Source: an uncultured Acetatifactor sp.
GTDB taxonomy: Bacteria > Bacillota > Clostridia > Lachnospirales > Lachnospiraceae
Length of the DNA stretch: 42,532 bases
NCBI GenBank assembly: GCA_910587555.1
Contig: CAJULV010000023.1
Location: 1 to 42,532 of the forward strand
Direction: 5' to 3'
In this document: one piece after another, positions 7,321 to 15,525 of the stretch
Numbering within the stretch: position 1 is the first letter of the stretch
Layout: each line of letters opens with the position of its first letter
Translations under genes and position numbers: made by a program
The notes under the pieces: model-generated
The model's database searches: none
What the model saw: only the letters and a program-made list of their open reading frames with translations
Told to the model about the DNA's origin: nothing

Positions 7321-8262
7321 ATGTACTTTTTACTGATTTTGCCCGCCATTGCCTGCCTCTTTCCAGCCATATCCCTGGGACGGCTCTGTGCCGCCATCCG
7401 CTCCGTCTGCCGCCAGCTGGCGGAAATCGAACGGGGAAGCCATATGGAACTGACTGCGGATACAAGGCAGAAACCGCTGCTGGAACTGTGCCGGAGCCTG
7501 AACCGTATTATCGCGGCCAAAGACCGGAATCATCTCCGGTATGAACGGGCCGAAAAACAGCTGAAACAAAATATTACAAATCTGGCCCATGATATCCGCA
7601 CACCGCTCACCGGCGCCTCCGGTTACCTGCAGCTTGCACGGGAATGTGAGGACGCCGCCAAAAGGGACCATTATCTGTCCGCTGCCGACCGGAGGATGGC
7701 GGAACTGACGGACATGCTGGACAAATTATTTTTGTATACAAAGCTTGTGAACGACAATTTCACCTTTCCCGGCGAAAATATGAAAAAGCTGCAGGTACTC
7801 CCCCTTCTGAGCGACTGCCTGCTCAGCTTTTACACGGAATTCGAGGAGCTGAAGACATCGCCCGAGGTGCGGTTCGACTCCGAGGGCTTTCGGGTTACGG
7901 CGGATGAGGATGCCCTGCGGCGCATTTTCATGAATTTGCTTCAGAATGCGCTGCTCCACGGCGCCGGCGGACTCACCGTGACCCAGAAGGCGGACAGCGG
8001 ATGCCTGATTTTCGAAAACCCCGTTCCGGAAGACATCACCCTGGACGTAAGCCAGATTTTTGATCTGTTTTATAAAGCTGATACAGCCCGCAGGAAAGGT
8101 TCCTCCGGGCTTGGAATGTTCATTGTCAGGGAGCTGATGCGGCGCATGGGCGGCGATGTGGATGCGGAGCTTGACGGCAATATGCTGCGGATTATCCTGC
8201 GTTTTCCGCCCGATGCTTCCGTCCCTGATTCCCGGTGTGCCGACCGGTTCCTTTTAGAATAA
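7321..8262 (+). CDS. Sensor histidine kinase with minimal membrane anchor
   Basis: Partner kinase of the response regulator, 313 residues. The ATG at 7321 is preceded by tcaggagg; a longer in-frame start at 7267 has no such site. One N-terminal hydrophobic segment (2-20) and no extracellular sensor domain are visible, so it probably senses within the membrane or through the exporter. H-box NLAHDIRTPLT with H90; N-box NLLQNALLHG (N205, N209); G-box SSGLGMFIV around 262-269. Gene order regulator, ATPase, permease, kinase is typical of exporter-coupled two-component systems. It converges with the sigma-factor gene across only 30 nt. Confidence 0.88.
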   Translation: MYFLLILPAIACLFPAISLGRLCAAIRSVCRQLAEIERGSHMELTADTRQKPLLELCRSLNRIIAAKDRNHLRYERAEKQLKQNITNLAHDIRTPLTGASGYLQLARECEDAAKRDHYLSAADRRMAELTDMLDKLFLYTKLVNDNFTFPGENMKKLQVLPLLSDCLLSFYTEFEELKTSPEVRFDSEGFRVTADEDALRRIFMNLLQNALLHGAGGLTVTQKADSGCLIFENPVPEDITLDVSQIFDLFYKADTARRKGSSGLGMFIVRELMRRMGGDVDAELDGNMLRIILRFPPDASVPDSRCADRFLLE

Positions 8263-8292
8263 ATTTCTGGGTGGGGAGCCTTTGCCCTCATG

Positions 8293-9915
8293 TCATACCG
8301 GCATAAATTCCCCCTCTACAAAAAACACGCCATTGACGAAGGGCCTGGTCATATGAAAATCTGTTGTCTCCGGCAGCCCGCCATCCCCACGCATGTTCCC
8401 GGGATCCTCCAGCCTTTCCCGGCGTATCAGCTCTTCGATCACATGCCCAATCAGCTCCCCGCAGTAGACCGATATCCACTGGTTAATCTGGCCATGGAGA
8501 CGCCTGGGCACAAAACCTTCAAAGCTTTTCCGCACGGAGAGAATCCAGTCGCACAGCATGGCATCCGTATTCTCGTCCTCCCCTTTGTACAGGGCACGGA
8601 AATCATCGAACTGTGTTCTGGTGAAATACGCGAAATTCAGCGCATAGTCTTTTCCCTCTTTCCGAACCAGGTTATTCTGCACCAGACGTACCATGTCCTC
8701 TTCGCCAATCAGCCCCTCCGGCACAATGCCGCCCGGACATTTCCGCGGAATCCCGTTTTCCCCAAGCCATGCGGTTCCCCCGTTGCTGTATACCCGCCTG
8801 TCGTAAAATTTGTTCGTCCAGTAAAAGTATACATGCCCGTCCTTTGTGCCGTTGGCATTGCACCCGGTGCTGTATGCCCCTGCTTCTTCATTCGCATCTG
8901 CCGTCTCCGAAACAATAAACCATCCGTTCCCGCCGTCCTTTCTGGGCGGAAAGCTTCCGCTGGGCAGATGCAGTCGGTTATTCTTCAGATACTCCAGCTT
9001 CTGCCTGAGCAAATATGGAATCAAAATATAGCCCAGTCTCTCCATCCCGAATTCACATCCGTAAAAACCGATTTTCCGGAAGTCTTCCCCCTGCCAGAGC
9101 AGTCTCTCATAGTAATCGGAAATTGCTTTCACCATAGGCTCCAGCACCGTTTCGGCAGCGGCACGGTCCTCCATACGGAAAATAATGAAATCTGTCGTAT
9201 ATTTATTACCGTTTTCCCGTATAGCATCCCCATATATCAGCCCCGGAAGCTCATCCTCAATATAAATCGTGGGAATCCCCGTATACATGCTGATTTCCTC
9301 CACTGTCACCGGCTTCTCATAAGCCGCCCTGCAGACAGCCCTCGCAACCTGGCTGTGAAGATATCTGTTAGAATCCATGGAGCCGTTGCATCCATGCGTA
9401 TTCCAGTTAATCCTTTTATATACTTTATCCATTTTATCCTTTCCTATCCTTTCCCGGATTCTGCTGCGCCCTACATTCAGGCGCCATTTGACTGTAGCTT
9501 CCGACAAGGCATATTTCTGCGCCAGCTGCCTCACGGGCATTTCCCCGATGTAATAGTCCACAAAAATATCCCTGTATCCGGAGGAAAGCGTATGGAGATA
9601 GCGGAATACCGGCTCGTATTCCTCTTCCACGGACGGCTCATCCATTTGCCGGCACTCCGCTGCCACTTCATCCAACTCCTGGCCTGATAGAATGGACTGC
9701 CGCTTATTTCCGGCATCGATAAAGCGGGCATAGCGGTTGTGTGCAATACGCCACACCCAGGCTTCCAATGATTCTATCTCATATTTTCCGATACCGTCCA
9801 ATATATGCAGCAAAATCTCCCCCGCCAAATCCTCGGCATCATGCCAGTTGTCCAGGCGGTGGTGGCAGAACCGGTAAACCGGTTCAATATAGGGAATCAG
9901 AACCTTTCCATCCAT
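8293..9915 (-). CDS. ECF-like sigma factor with long C-terminal extension
   Basis: 540 residues. Residues 1-75 look like sigma region 2 (HDAEDLAGEILLHI..., AWVWRIAHNRYARF). Residues ~105-160 look like region 4 with a helix-turn-helix (MPVRQLAQKYALSEATVKWRL). ECF sigma factors are normally 160-200 residues and end there. Here a second winged-helix-like segment follows (~190-250: EKPVTVEEISMYTGIPTIYIEDEL...GNKYTTDFIIF), then ~290 residues rich in aromatics and charge with no transmembrane segment. The ATG at 9915 has AGGAGA 8 nt upstream. No anti-sigma gene is adjacent, so the extension may supply regulation. The function of the extension is unknown to me. Confidence 0.75.
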   Translation of the reverse strand: MDGKVLIPYIEPVYRFCHHRLDNWHDAEDLAGEILLHILDGIGKYEIESLEAWVWRIAHNRYARFIDAGNKRQSILSGQELDEVAAECRQMDEPSVEEEYEPVFRYLHTLSSGYRDIFVDYYIGEMPVRQLAQKYALSEATVKWRLNVGRSRIRERIGKDKMDKVYKRINWNTHGCNGSMDSNRYLHSQVARAVCRAAYEKPVTVEEISMYTGIPTIYIEDELPGLIYGDAIRENGNKYTTDFIIFRMEDRAAAETVLEPMVKAISDYYERLLWQGEDFRKIGFYGCEFGMERLGYILIPYLLRQKLEYLKNNRLHLPSGSFPPRKDGGNGWFIVSETADANEEAGAYSTGCNANGTKDGHVYFYWTNKFYDRRVYSNGGTAWLGENGIPRKCPGGIVPEGLIGEEDMVRLVQNNLVRKEGKDYALNFAYFTRTQFDDFRALYKGEDENTDAMLCDWILSVRKSFEGFVPRRLHGQINQWISVYCGELIGHVIEELIRRERLEDPGNMRGDGGLPETTDFHMTRPFVNGVFFVEGEFMPV

Positions 9916-10105
9916 ATGCTTTTCTCCTGATCTTGTTCCGCATCCGCTCTTCCCGGGTTCGGATGCTGTCTTTCGCCCCGCATCCCCCTATACCCCATTG
10001 GGCGGAGGGCTTACGGATGCTGTTTTGAATACCGCAATCATGATTACACCCTATAAGTGTCCGCGGATTGGGATTGGATAGGTAAAAAATAAAATAAAAA
10101 GTCAA

Positions 10106-10137
10106 AAAAGCCAGAGCGTAATGGGCCTCTGGCTTTT
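10106..10137 (-). terminator. Terminator of the maltodextrin locus
   Basis: On the minus strand AAAAGCCAGAG (10127-10137) pairs with CTCTGGCTTTT (10106-10116), 10-nt loop, followed by a run of T ending in further T-rich sequence down to about 10085. It lies 30 nt past the GH31 stop. Between it and the sigma-factor start (9916-10105) no gene or clear promoter is seen. Confidence 0.85.
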
Positions 10138-10166
10138 GATTTCGGCAACACCGAAAATACACATGG

Positions 10167-12449
10167 TCAAATATGCAGAATCTCGTCCTCACGGCCGAAC
10201 CTGCGCACAAGAATCCTCTCATACAGCTTCTCGTAACCGGCATGGATGATTTCTCCGGCCACTGTGCCGTCTTTCCTCACGGTAAACCGATATTGATGAT
10301 ACTTTCCGTCTCTGTAGGCAAAGTCCACCCCGTTGTCCAGATAATGCTCACAGCTCCCCTCTCCGGGATAAACCTCCAGAATCAGAGTATCCAGAGGCTT
10401 CTCACCCACGTAGGACCGGGGTTCCATGCAGGGAATGATACTGCCCGCTTTCACGTAGACGGGACAGGTATCCAGCGGGGCTTCCCTCATAACCCAGGCA
10501 GGACCCGTAAACTTCTCTCCGTTCCAGTAATCATACCATTCCCCTTCCGGCAGATATACCATCCTTCTCCTCATGCCCTGGGACACCACCGGCGCCGCCA
10601 GGATCCGGCTGCCCAGCATAAACTCGTCATTGCACTGCCTTGCATTTTCATCCTTCTCATAATGGAAAACCAGCGGACGCATAACAGGCGCGCCGGTCCG
10701 TTCTTCTTCGAAAAACAGATCGTATATATACGGAATCCAGTGATAGCGCAGCTTCACATACTTCCGGTAGATATCCGTAACCTCCTCCCCGAACTGCCAG
10801 GGTTCCTGTCTCCTGGTTCCCAAAGCGGCATGGTTTCGGAACAGGGGCGAGAAGCATCCCACCTGAATCCACCGCGCCAGAAGCTCCGCCGTGGTATCCG
10901 ATCCGAAGCCTCCGATATCGGTTCCCACAAAAGGCATGCCGGACAGCCCCAGGTTGCAGAGCTGGGGAATCGCCATCTGCAGGTGCGCCCACAGGCTGTG
11001 ATTATCCCCGGTCCAGGCCGTGGCATATTTCTGCGTCCCCGCATAGCATGCCCTGGTAATCACGAAAGGCCTGCGCCCGTCCAGCTTTTTCAGCCCCTCA
11101 TAGGTGGCCTTCGCCATGTTGTGCCCATAGACATTATGCATTTCCCCGTGGGTGGACTGACGGCTTTCATCCGTGAATACCACATCCTCCGGAAGGGGAC
11201 CGTGGAAGCTGGCAGGCTCGTTCATATCGTTCCAGATACCCCTGACGCCTCTGTCCAGGAGGAACTGCTGCTTATCGCCCCACCACTCCCTCACTGCCGG
11301 ATTGCCGAAGTCCGGAAAAGCTGCGTCCCCGGGCCAAACCGCATTGATATAGACCTCTCCCTCAGGCGTTTTGGCAAAATAGCCCTTCTCCACGCCCTCG
11401 TCGTACACATAGTAGCCTTCCTCTTTCTTCACGCCCGGGTCATTGATGGTCACCACCTTGAATCCCTTCTCCGCCAGCTGCTTCAGAAAACCGTCCGGAT
11501 CATTGTGATAGCGCTCCTGATTCCAGGTAAATACTCTGTAGTCCTGCATGTAGTCTATGTCAAGATGAATCACATCACAGGGAATGTCGTTTTCCCGCAT
11601 GCCGGACGCAATCTCCTCCACATCCTCGCTGGTCATATACCCCCATCTGGACTGGTGATAGCCAAGCGTCCATCTCTGCGGCAGCGGACATCTTCCGGTG
11701 AGGTAGGTATAGCCCTCCAGCACCTCCGCCACGGAATCACCGGCAATAAAATAGTAATCCGGCTGTCCGCCCTCGGCGCCGAACCAGTAATATTCTTCCG
11801 ACTCCTGTCCCATATTGAAATAGCTCTTAAACGTATTGTCCATGAAAATACCGTATACATGGCTGTCCGTCAATGTGATAAAGAAGGGGATGGACTTGTA
11901 CAGCGCCTTAAAATTGTCCATCTGGGGATCCGGATTGTCTGTATTCCACATTTCGTAATCATAATGACGTTTATCCATAAATCCGGTCTTGTCCCCCAGA
12001 CCGTAAAAATGAGCGGACTTATCCAGCCTCTTCACCACGTCAAAGGCACATTCCCGTCTTCCCGTCAGCGGCGACTGATGCCCTTCCTCCTCCAGAAGCC
12101 TTATAAACTCATCGCTGACCCGCTGCAGCTGCTTGCGTTCGCCTCTGTAGTCCACACAGGTCTCCGCTCCGTTTTTGTCATAAAAGTCCACGTAAAAACC
12201 GTCGCTGACCCTCACGGCCACTTCCCCTGTATGAATCCACAGGCCATCCTCTCTGCGCTCCGCATGGATTTCTGTGGGGACAGACTTCACTCCCTCAATT
12301 GCCTTGGAGGGAACCCTTTCTTCTGCCTTTCCCTGATATACATTTATAATGGCAGGCGTAAGCACCTCTATCCGCGCCTCGCCGTTCTCGAATTCCAGAA
12401 CCGCCGTCTGGTTTTTGATTTCATATTGAATCAGTTTTCCTAACCGCAT
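10167..12449 (-). CDS. GH31 alpha-glucosidase
   Basis: Cytoplasmic exo-acting alpha-glucosidase, 760 residues, that releases glucose from non-reducing ends of maltodextrin or isomalto-oligosaccharide. The N-terminal GH31 beta-sandwich (to ~230) precedes the catalytic barrel. Nucleophile D408 lies in GIWNDMNEP and acid/base D482 in WTGDNHS; FRNHAALGTRRQEPW and the distal beta domains follow. There is no signal peptide. It is the last gene of the locus before the terminator, 138 nt after the HAD gene. The start ATG 12449 follows GGGAGA. Whether alpha-1,4 or alpha-1,6 bonds are preferred cannot be decided here. Confidence 0.92.
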   Translation of the reverse strand: MRLGKLIQYEIKNQTAVLEFENGEARIEVLTPAIINVYQGKAEERVPSKAIEGVKSVPTEIHAERREDGLWIHTGEVAVRVSDGFYVDFYDKNGAETCVDYRGERKQLQRVSDEFIRLLEEEGHQSPLTGRRECAFDVVKRLDKSAHFYGLGDKTGFMDKRHYDYEMWNTDNPDPQMDNFKALYKSIPFFITLTDSHVYGIFMDNTFKSYFNMGQESEEYYWFGAEGGQPDYYFIAGDSVAEVLEGYTYLTGRCPLPQRWTLGYHQSRWGYMTSEDVEEIASGMRENDIPCDVIHLDIDYMQDYRVFTWNQERYHNDPDGFLKQLAEKGFKVVTINDPGVKKEEGYYVYDEGVEKGYFAKTPEGEVYINAVWPGDAAFPDFGNPAVREWWGDKQQFLLDRGVRGIWNDMNEPASFHGPLPEDVVFTDESRQSTHGEMHNVYGHNMAKATYEGLKKLDGRRPFVITRACYAGTQKYATAWTGDNHSLWAHLQMAIPQLCNLGLSGMPFVGTDIGGFGSDTTAELLARWIQVGCFSPLFRNHAALGTRRQEPWQFGEEVTDIYRKYVKLRYHWIPYIYDLFFEEERTGAPVMRPLVFHYEKDENARQCNDEFMLGSRILAAPVVSQGMRRRMVYLPEGEWYDYWNGEKFTGPAWVMREAPLDTCPVYVKAGSIIPCMEPRSYVGEKPLDTLILEVYPGEGSCEHYLDNGVDFAYRDGKYHQYRFTVRKDGTVAGEIIHAGYEKLYERILVRRFGREDEILHI

Positions 12450-12587
12450 AATTGATTCTCCCGATTTTCTTTTTCGGACATCTGCCCTGCCTTTCCAGGC
12501 TGCCTCTCTCAGGTGCTATCTCTGCCCGTTCAGGCGGAGAACTCCCCAATACCGGCATCTGTCCATTACTGTTTATAAAATATTCCT

Positions 12588-13307
12588 TCAAACGCAGTCT
12601 AAAACAAGCCCTCGAATCTTGCGGAAGTCGCCGTCCATAACGCGGTAATCCGGATCCGTTTTGCCGTATTCTTCCGGAGAAATCGCCGTATGGATATACA
12701 GGGAATCCATCCCCGCCCGTTTCGCACCGACAATGTCCGCACTCTCGTCATTTCCGATCATGATGCTTTCCGACGGCGACAGGCCGAACTGCTTCAGCAA
12801 TTTTTCGAAAAAGGCCGGGGAAGGCTTTTTACAGCCCTGTTCCGAAGAGATAAATATGCCGTCAAAATAAGCGGTAAGTCCCAGCATTTCTATCTCCGGC
12901 CTGGTGAAATCCGTCTGGGCGTTGGAGAGCAGAAAAACACGCTTTCCCCGCACCTTCAGTTCCTCCAGCAATTCCCTGACCCCGTCATATACCCGAAGGT
13001 ACTCCCTGGACAGCGCCCGAAAGGTCACCGCCGTCATTTTCGCCTGCACGGCATCACAGGGAACCTGTTTCTCCCGATACAGAAGCGCAAATACCCTTGT
13101 CAGGTCCGGTTCCGCGTCCTCCGTGCCGATTCTCTCACATTCACGCTGCTCCAGAGTTCGGAACATGCGCTTCAGCTCCTCCGGGCGATACGCCGCACCC
13201 AGGGCAGAATATATCTCGCTCATTTTCTTCCATAAATACGGATTTTCCTCGTCCGTCCGGATATCCGCCAGCGTTCCGTAAAAGTCGAAAATATAATTTC
13301 GATACAT
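12588..13307 (-). CDS. HAD-family phosphatase
   Basis: 239-residue haloacid-dehalogenase hydrolase. Motif I is DFYGTLAD, where the first Asp is the nucleophile and the second catalytic position, usually Asp, is Tyr-Gly (D-x-Y-G-T), as in YjjG-like enzymes. Motif II is LLSNAQ, motif III Lys is in GCKKPSPAFF, and motif IV is MIGNDESADIVGAKRAG. The helical cap between ~15 and 95 fits subclass I. The start ATG 13307 follows aaggag. It sits between the debranching enzyme and the GH31 gene on the same strand, so it may clear a sugar phosphate such as one made during maltose metabolism, but the substrate is not readable. Confidence 0.82.
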   Translation of the reverse strand: MYRNYIFDFYGTLADIRTDEENPYLWKKMSEIYSALGAAYRPEELKRMFRTLEQRECERIGTEDAEPDLTRVFALLYREKQVPCDAVQAKMTAVTFRALSREYLRVYDGVRELLEELKVRGKRVFLLSNAQTDFTRPEIEMLGLTAYFDGIFISSEQGCKKPSPAFFEKLLKQFGLSPSESIMIGNDESADIVGAKRAGMDSLYIHTAISPEEYGKTDPDYRVMDGDFRKIRGLVLDCV

Positions 13308-13411
13308 GATTTGCTCCTTTCCGGAATGTATGCAGAACAGGATCCGGTATGTCTGTGGGCAAGGCGCCCCTTTGCCGGATGCCCTGTCTGCGTATCCGTC
13401 TGACGCAAGGC

Positions 13412-15412
13412 TCAGCCCTCCGATGTCATCGGCCTATCCTCTTCGCCCTCCGTTTCGGTCTCCCGCTCCTCCAGCATTCTCAGCATATCATACACCCTGA
13501 GGATTTCCCCAACGCTCCATGCCTGTGCGAAACATCCCCTGGAAGATGTAGGATTGCCCCCGTCATAGATCTCCGGCAGCTGCCCGATACAGCCCTCCCA
13601 CAGAGCCGCCTCCATGCTGTCCAGCTGTCTTTCCACATGCCTCCTGGCTTCCTCGGAATAGCCGTTTACCTTCAGATAGGCCAGATAATAGCCGCCCAGG
13701 GGGAACACCCACACCGTTCCCTGGTGGTATGCCAGATCACGCTGCAGCTGAGGTCCCCCGTACGTGGCATGAAATTCCTCATCCGCCGGGTCCAGGGTAC
13801 GCAGCCCGTAAGGGGTGTACAGCTTTCGGAACACCACTTCCACAACCTGTCTCTCCCGTTCCGGCTCCAGCACGGAAAACGGCAGGGATACCGCCCAAAT
13901 CTGGTTGCAGCGGATCTGGTTGTCCGCCTTCGTCCCGGACAGCACGTCTTTCAGGCAGCCCGCCTCTTCATTCCAGAATTTCTGTCCGAAGCTCTCCTTC
14001 ACCTTCCGGGCCAGCTTCCCGTACGCCCGCTCATCCTCCGGGAAAAACTTCTTAAATTCTTCCATAATGCACAGTGCGTTATACCAGTAGGCGTTGATCT
14101 CCACCGGCTTGCCGTGCCTGGGCGTGGGCAGTATCTCCCCTACCCGCACATCCATCCAGGTCACCTGGTCATAATCGCGGCCTGCCATAACCAGTCCGTC
14201 CTCATCCATACGGATGCCGTAGTCCGTACCCTTTTGATACCAGTCGATAATCTCCGCCATGGTCTGGTAAGCGCCCTTCACAAATACACAGTCACCCGTC
14301 TTCCTGTAATACTCATAGACGGTAAGAATAAAGAGCAGTGACGCGTCCACCGTATTGTAGCCCGGCGCTTCCCTGCCTTCGGGAAACAAATTGGGCATAA
14401 GGCCCTTTTTGCAATATGTCATAAATGTATGAAGGATGCTCTCAGCCGTCTCATACTGCCTGGTGGCCAGGCAGCACCCCAGCATGGCAATCATGGTATC
14501 CCGGCCCCAGTCCTCGAAAAAGGGAAAGCCGGCCAGAATGGTCTGCTTCGCCGTGGAGGAGCGGTAGGAAATAAACTGGTGGGCAGACACGGAAAGCATC
14601 TTGGCCGTCTCATTCCGAAAACCGGCCTGCTTCCTCACCGCGTTCCTGTGCTGCCGCATATCCTCAAAAATCTCCTCCGCGTCAGGAAGCTGGGCCTTCA
14701 CCCCATATACAATATGGAGCGTCTCCTTCCCGCCCGGCGCCACAGTGCAGGAAATGCTGTGGTTCACCGCCGTACTCCCGGTTTCCCTTCGCCCGTCGCA
14801 GATATCATATGCATAATGATGGCCGTCGCAAAACGCAAGCGGCATTTCCCGCAGTATCCCGTTGGTTTTCACATGCAGCCTCTGCCCGTTGGAAGTGATA
14901 AGCCCATCCTCTATGGTAAATTTCTGCTCTTTGGAAAGCTGATGCCCCTTAGGAACAAACTGCATGTGGGGATACACCTCCAGCGTGATCTCTTCCCCGG
15001 AAAAGTTCCGTATCTCATAAGAGATTCCAACCGTATTCTCCCCCTGTATCAGCGCCATGCTCCGCACCACTTCCACGCCCTTCACAAGATAAGTCCACTG
15101 CGGATAGTCCTCATAGGTGAATGCCGACTGGTAAAGATAGCCTTCTTCCCTGAGTGAGGCATCCGTGTCATCCTGACTGGAAATGTGAAATGTCTCCCCA
15201 CCGATACGGATGACCTCCTCCAGCCTGTGGATCATATTGTACCGATGGTTCGGCGAATGCAGGCAGGCCATCAAAACCGCATGATCATTCCTGCTGCAGG
15301 AACCGATCATGGTAAGGGAGGAAAATCCCCCCAGGCCGTTCGTCATCAGAAAGCAGTTCTCCTCGCCTCGCTCAAATGTCTTCCAATCCTGTTTTCCGTA
15401 TACAAATTTCAT
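13412..15412 (-). CDS. Glycogen debranching enzyme, archaeal/GH133 type
   Basis: 666 residues. The N-terminal domain (~1-270) starts with FERGEENCFLMTNGLGGFSS, the signature of the bacterial/archaeal glycogen-debranching N-terminal domain. The C-terminal (alpha/alpha)6 domain carries FPFFEDWGRDTMIA, LFPEGREAPGYNTVDASLLF, WMDVRVGEILPTPRHGKPVEINAYWYNAL and AYHQGTVWVFPLG, typical of amylo-alpha-1,6-glucosidase. It hydrolyses alpha-1,6 branch points in glycogen or limit dextrin. The ATG at 15412 (GGAGG 7 nt upstream) is preferred to a GTG six bases earlier. No signal peptide, so cytoplasmic. Together with PulA it gives the locus two different debranching chemistries. Confidence 0.9.
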   Translation of the reverse strand: MKFVYGKQDWKTFERGEENCFLMTNGLGGFSSLTMIGSCSRNDHAVLMACLHSPNHRYNMIHRLEEVIRIGGETFHISSQDDTDASLREEGYLYQSAFTYEDYPQWTYLVKGVEVVRSMALIQGENTVGISYEIRNFSGEEITLEVYPHMQFVPKGHQLSKEQKFTIEDGLITSNGQRLHVKTNGILREMPLAFCDGHHYAYDICDGRRETGSTAVNHSISCTVAPGGKETLHIVYGVKAQLPDAEEIFEDMRQHRNAVRKQAGFRNETAKMLSVSAHQFISYRSSTAKQTILAGFPFFEDWGRDTMIAMLGCCLATRQYETAESILHTFMTYCKKGLMPNLFPEGREAPGYNTVDASLLFILTVYEYYRKTGDCVFVKGAYQTMAEIIDWYQKGTDYGIRMDEDGLVMAGRDYDQVTWMDVRVGEILPTPRHGKPVEINAYWYNALCIMEEFKKFFPEDERAYGKLARKVKESFGQKFWNEEAGCLKDVLSGTKADNQIRCNQIWAVSLPFSVLEPERERQVVEVVFRKLYTPYGLRTLDPADEEFHATYGGPQLQRDLAYHQGTVWVFPLGGYYLAYLKVNGYSEEARRHVERQLDSMEAALWEGCIGQLPEIYDGGNPTSSRGCFAQAWSVGEILRVYDMLRMLEERETETEGEEDRPMTSEG

Positions 15413-15525
15413 CTGCACTCCTCCATTCTAATACCGGACTCCTCCATTTTCTTTCTCTGCCTGTAATGTCATATGTTTCGTCTTTCCCGGCTAGTTTTCT
15501 CCCTGTACTCCCGATTCTTTCCCGC

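Noticed and set aside
10173..12443. A 756-codon plus-strand ORF opposite the GH31 gene
   Set aside because: The minus strand encodes an unmistakable GH31 enzyme; G/C-rich third positions leave the complementary frame free of stops. No motifs or start site on the plus strand. The same applies to long antisense ORFs at 8290-9687, 13349-14341, 17950-19218 and 30575-31576.
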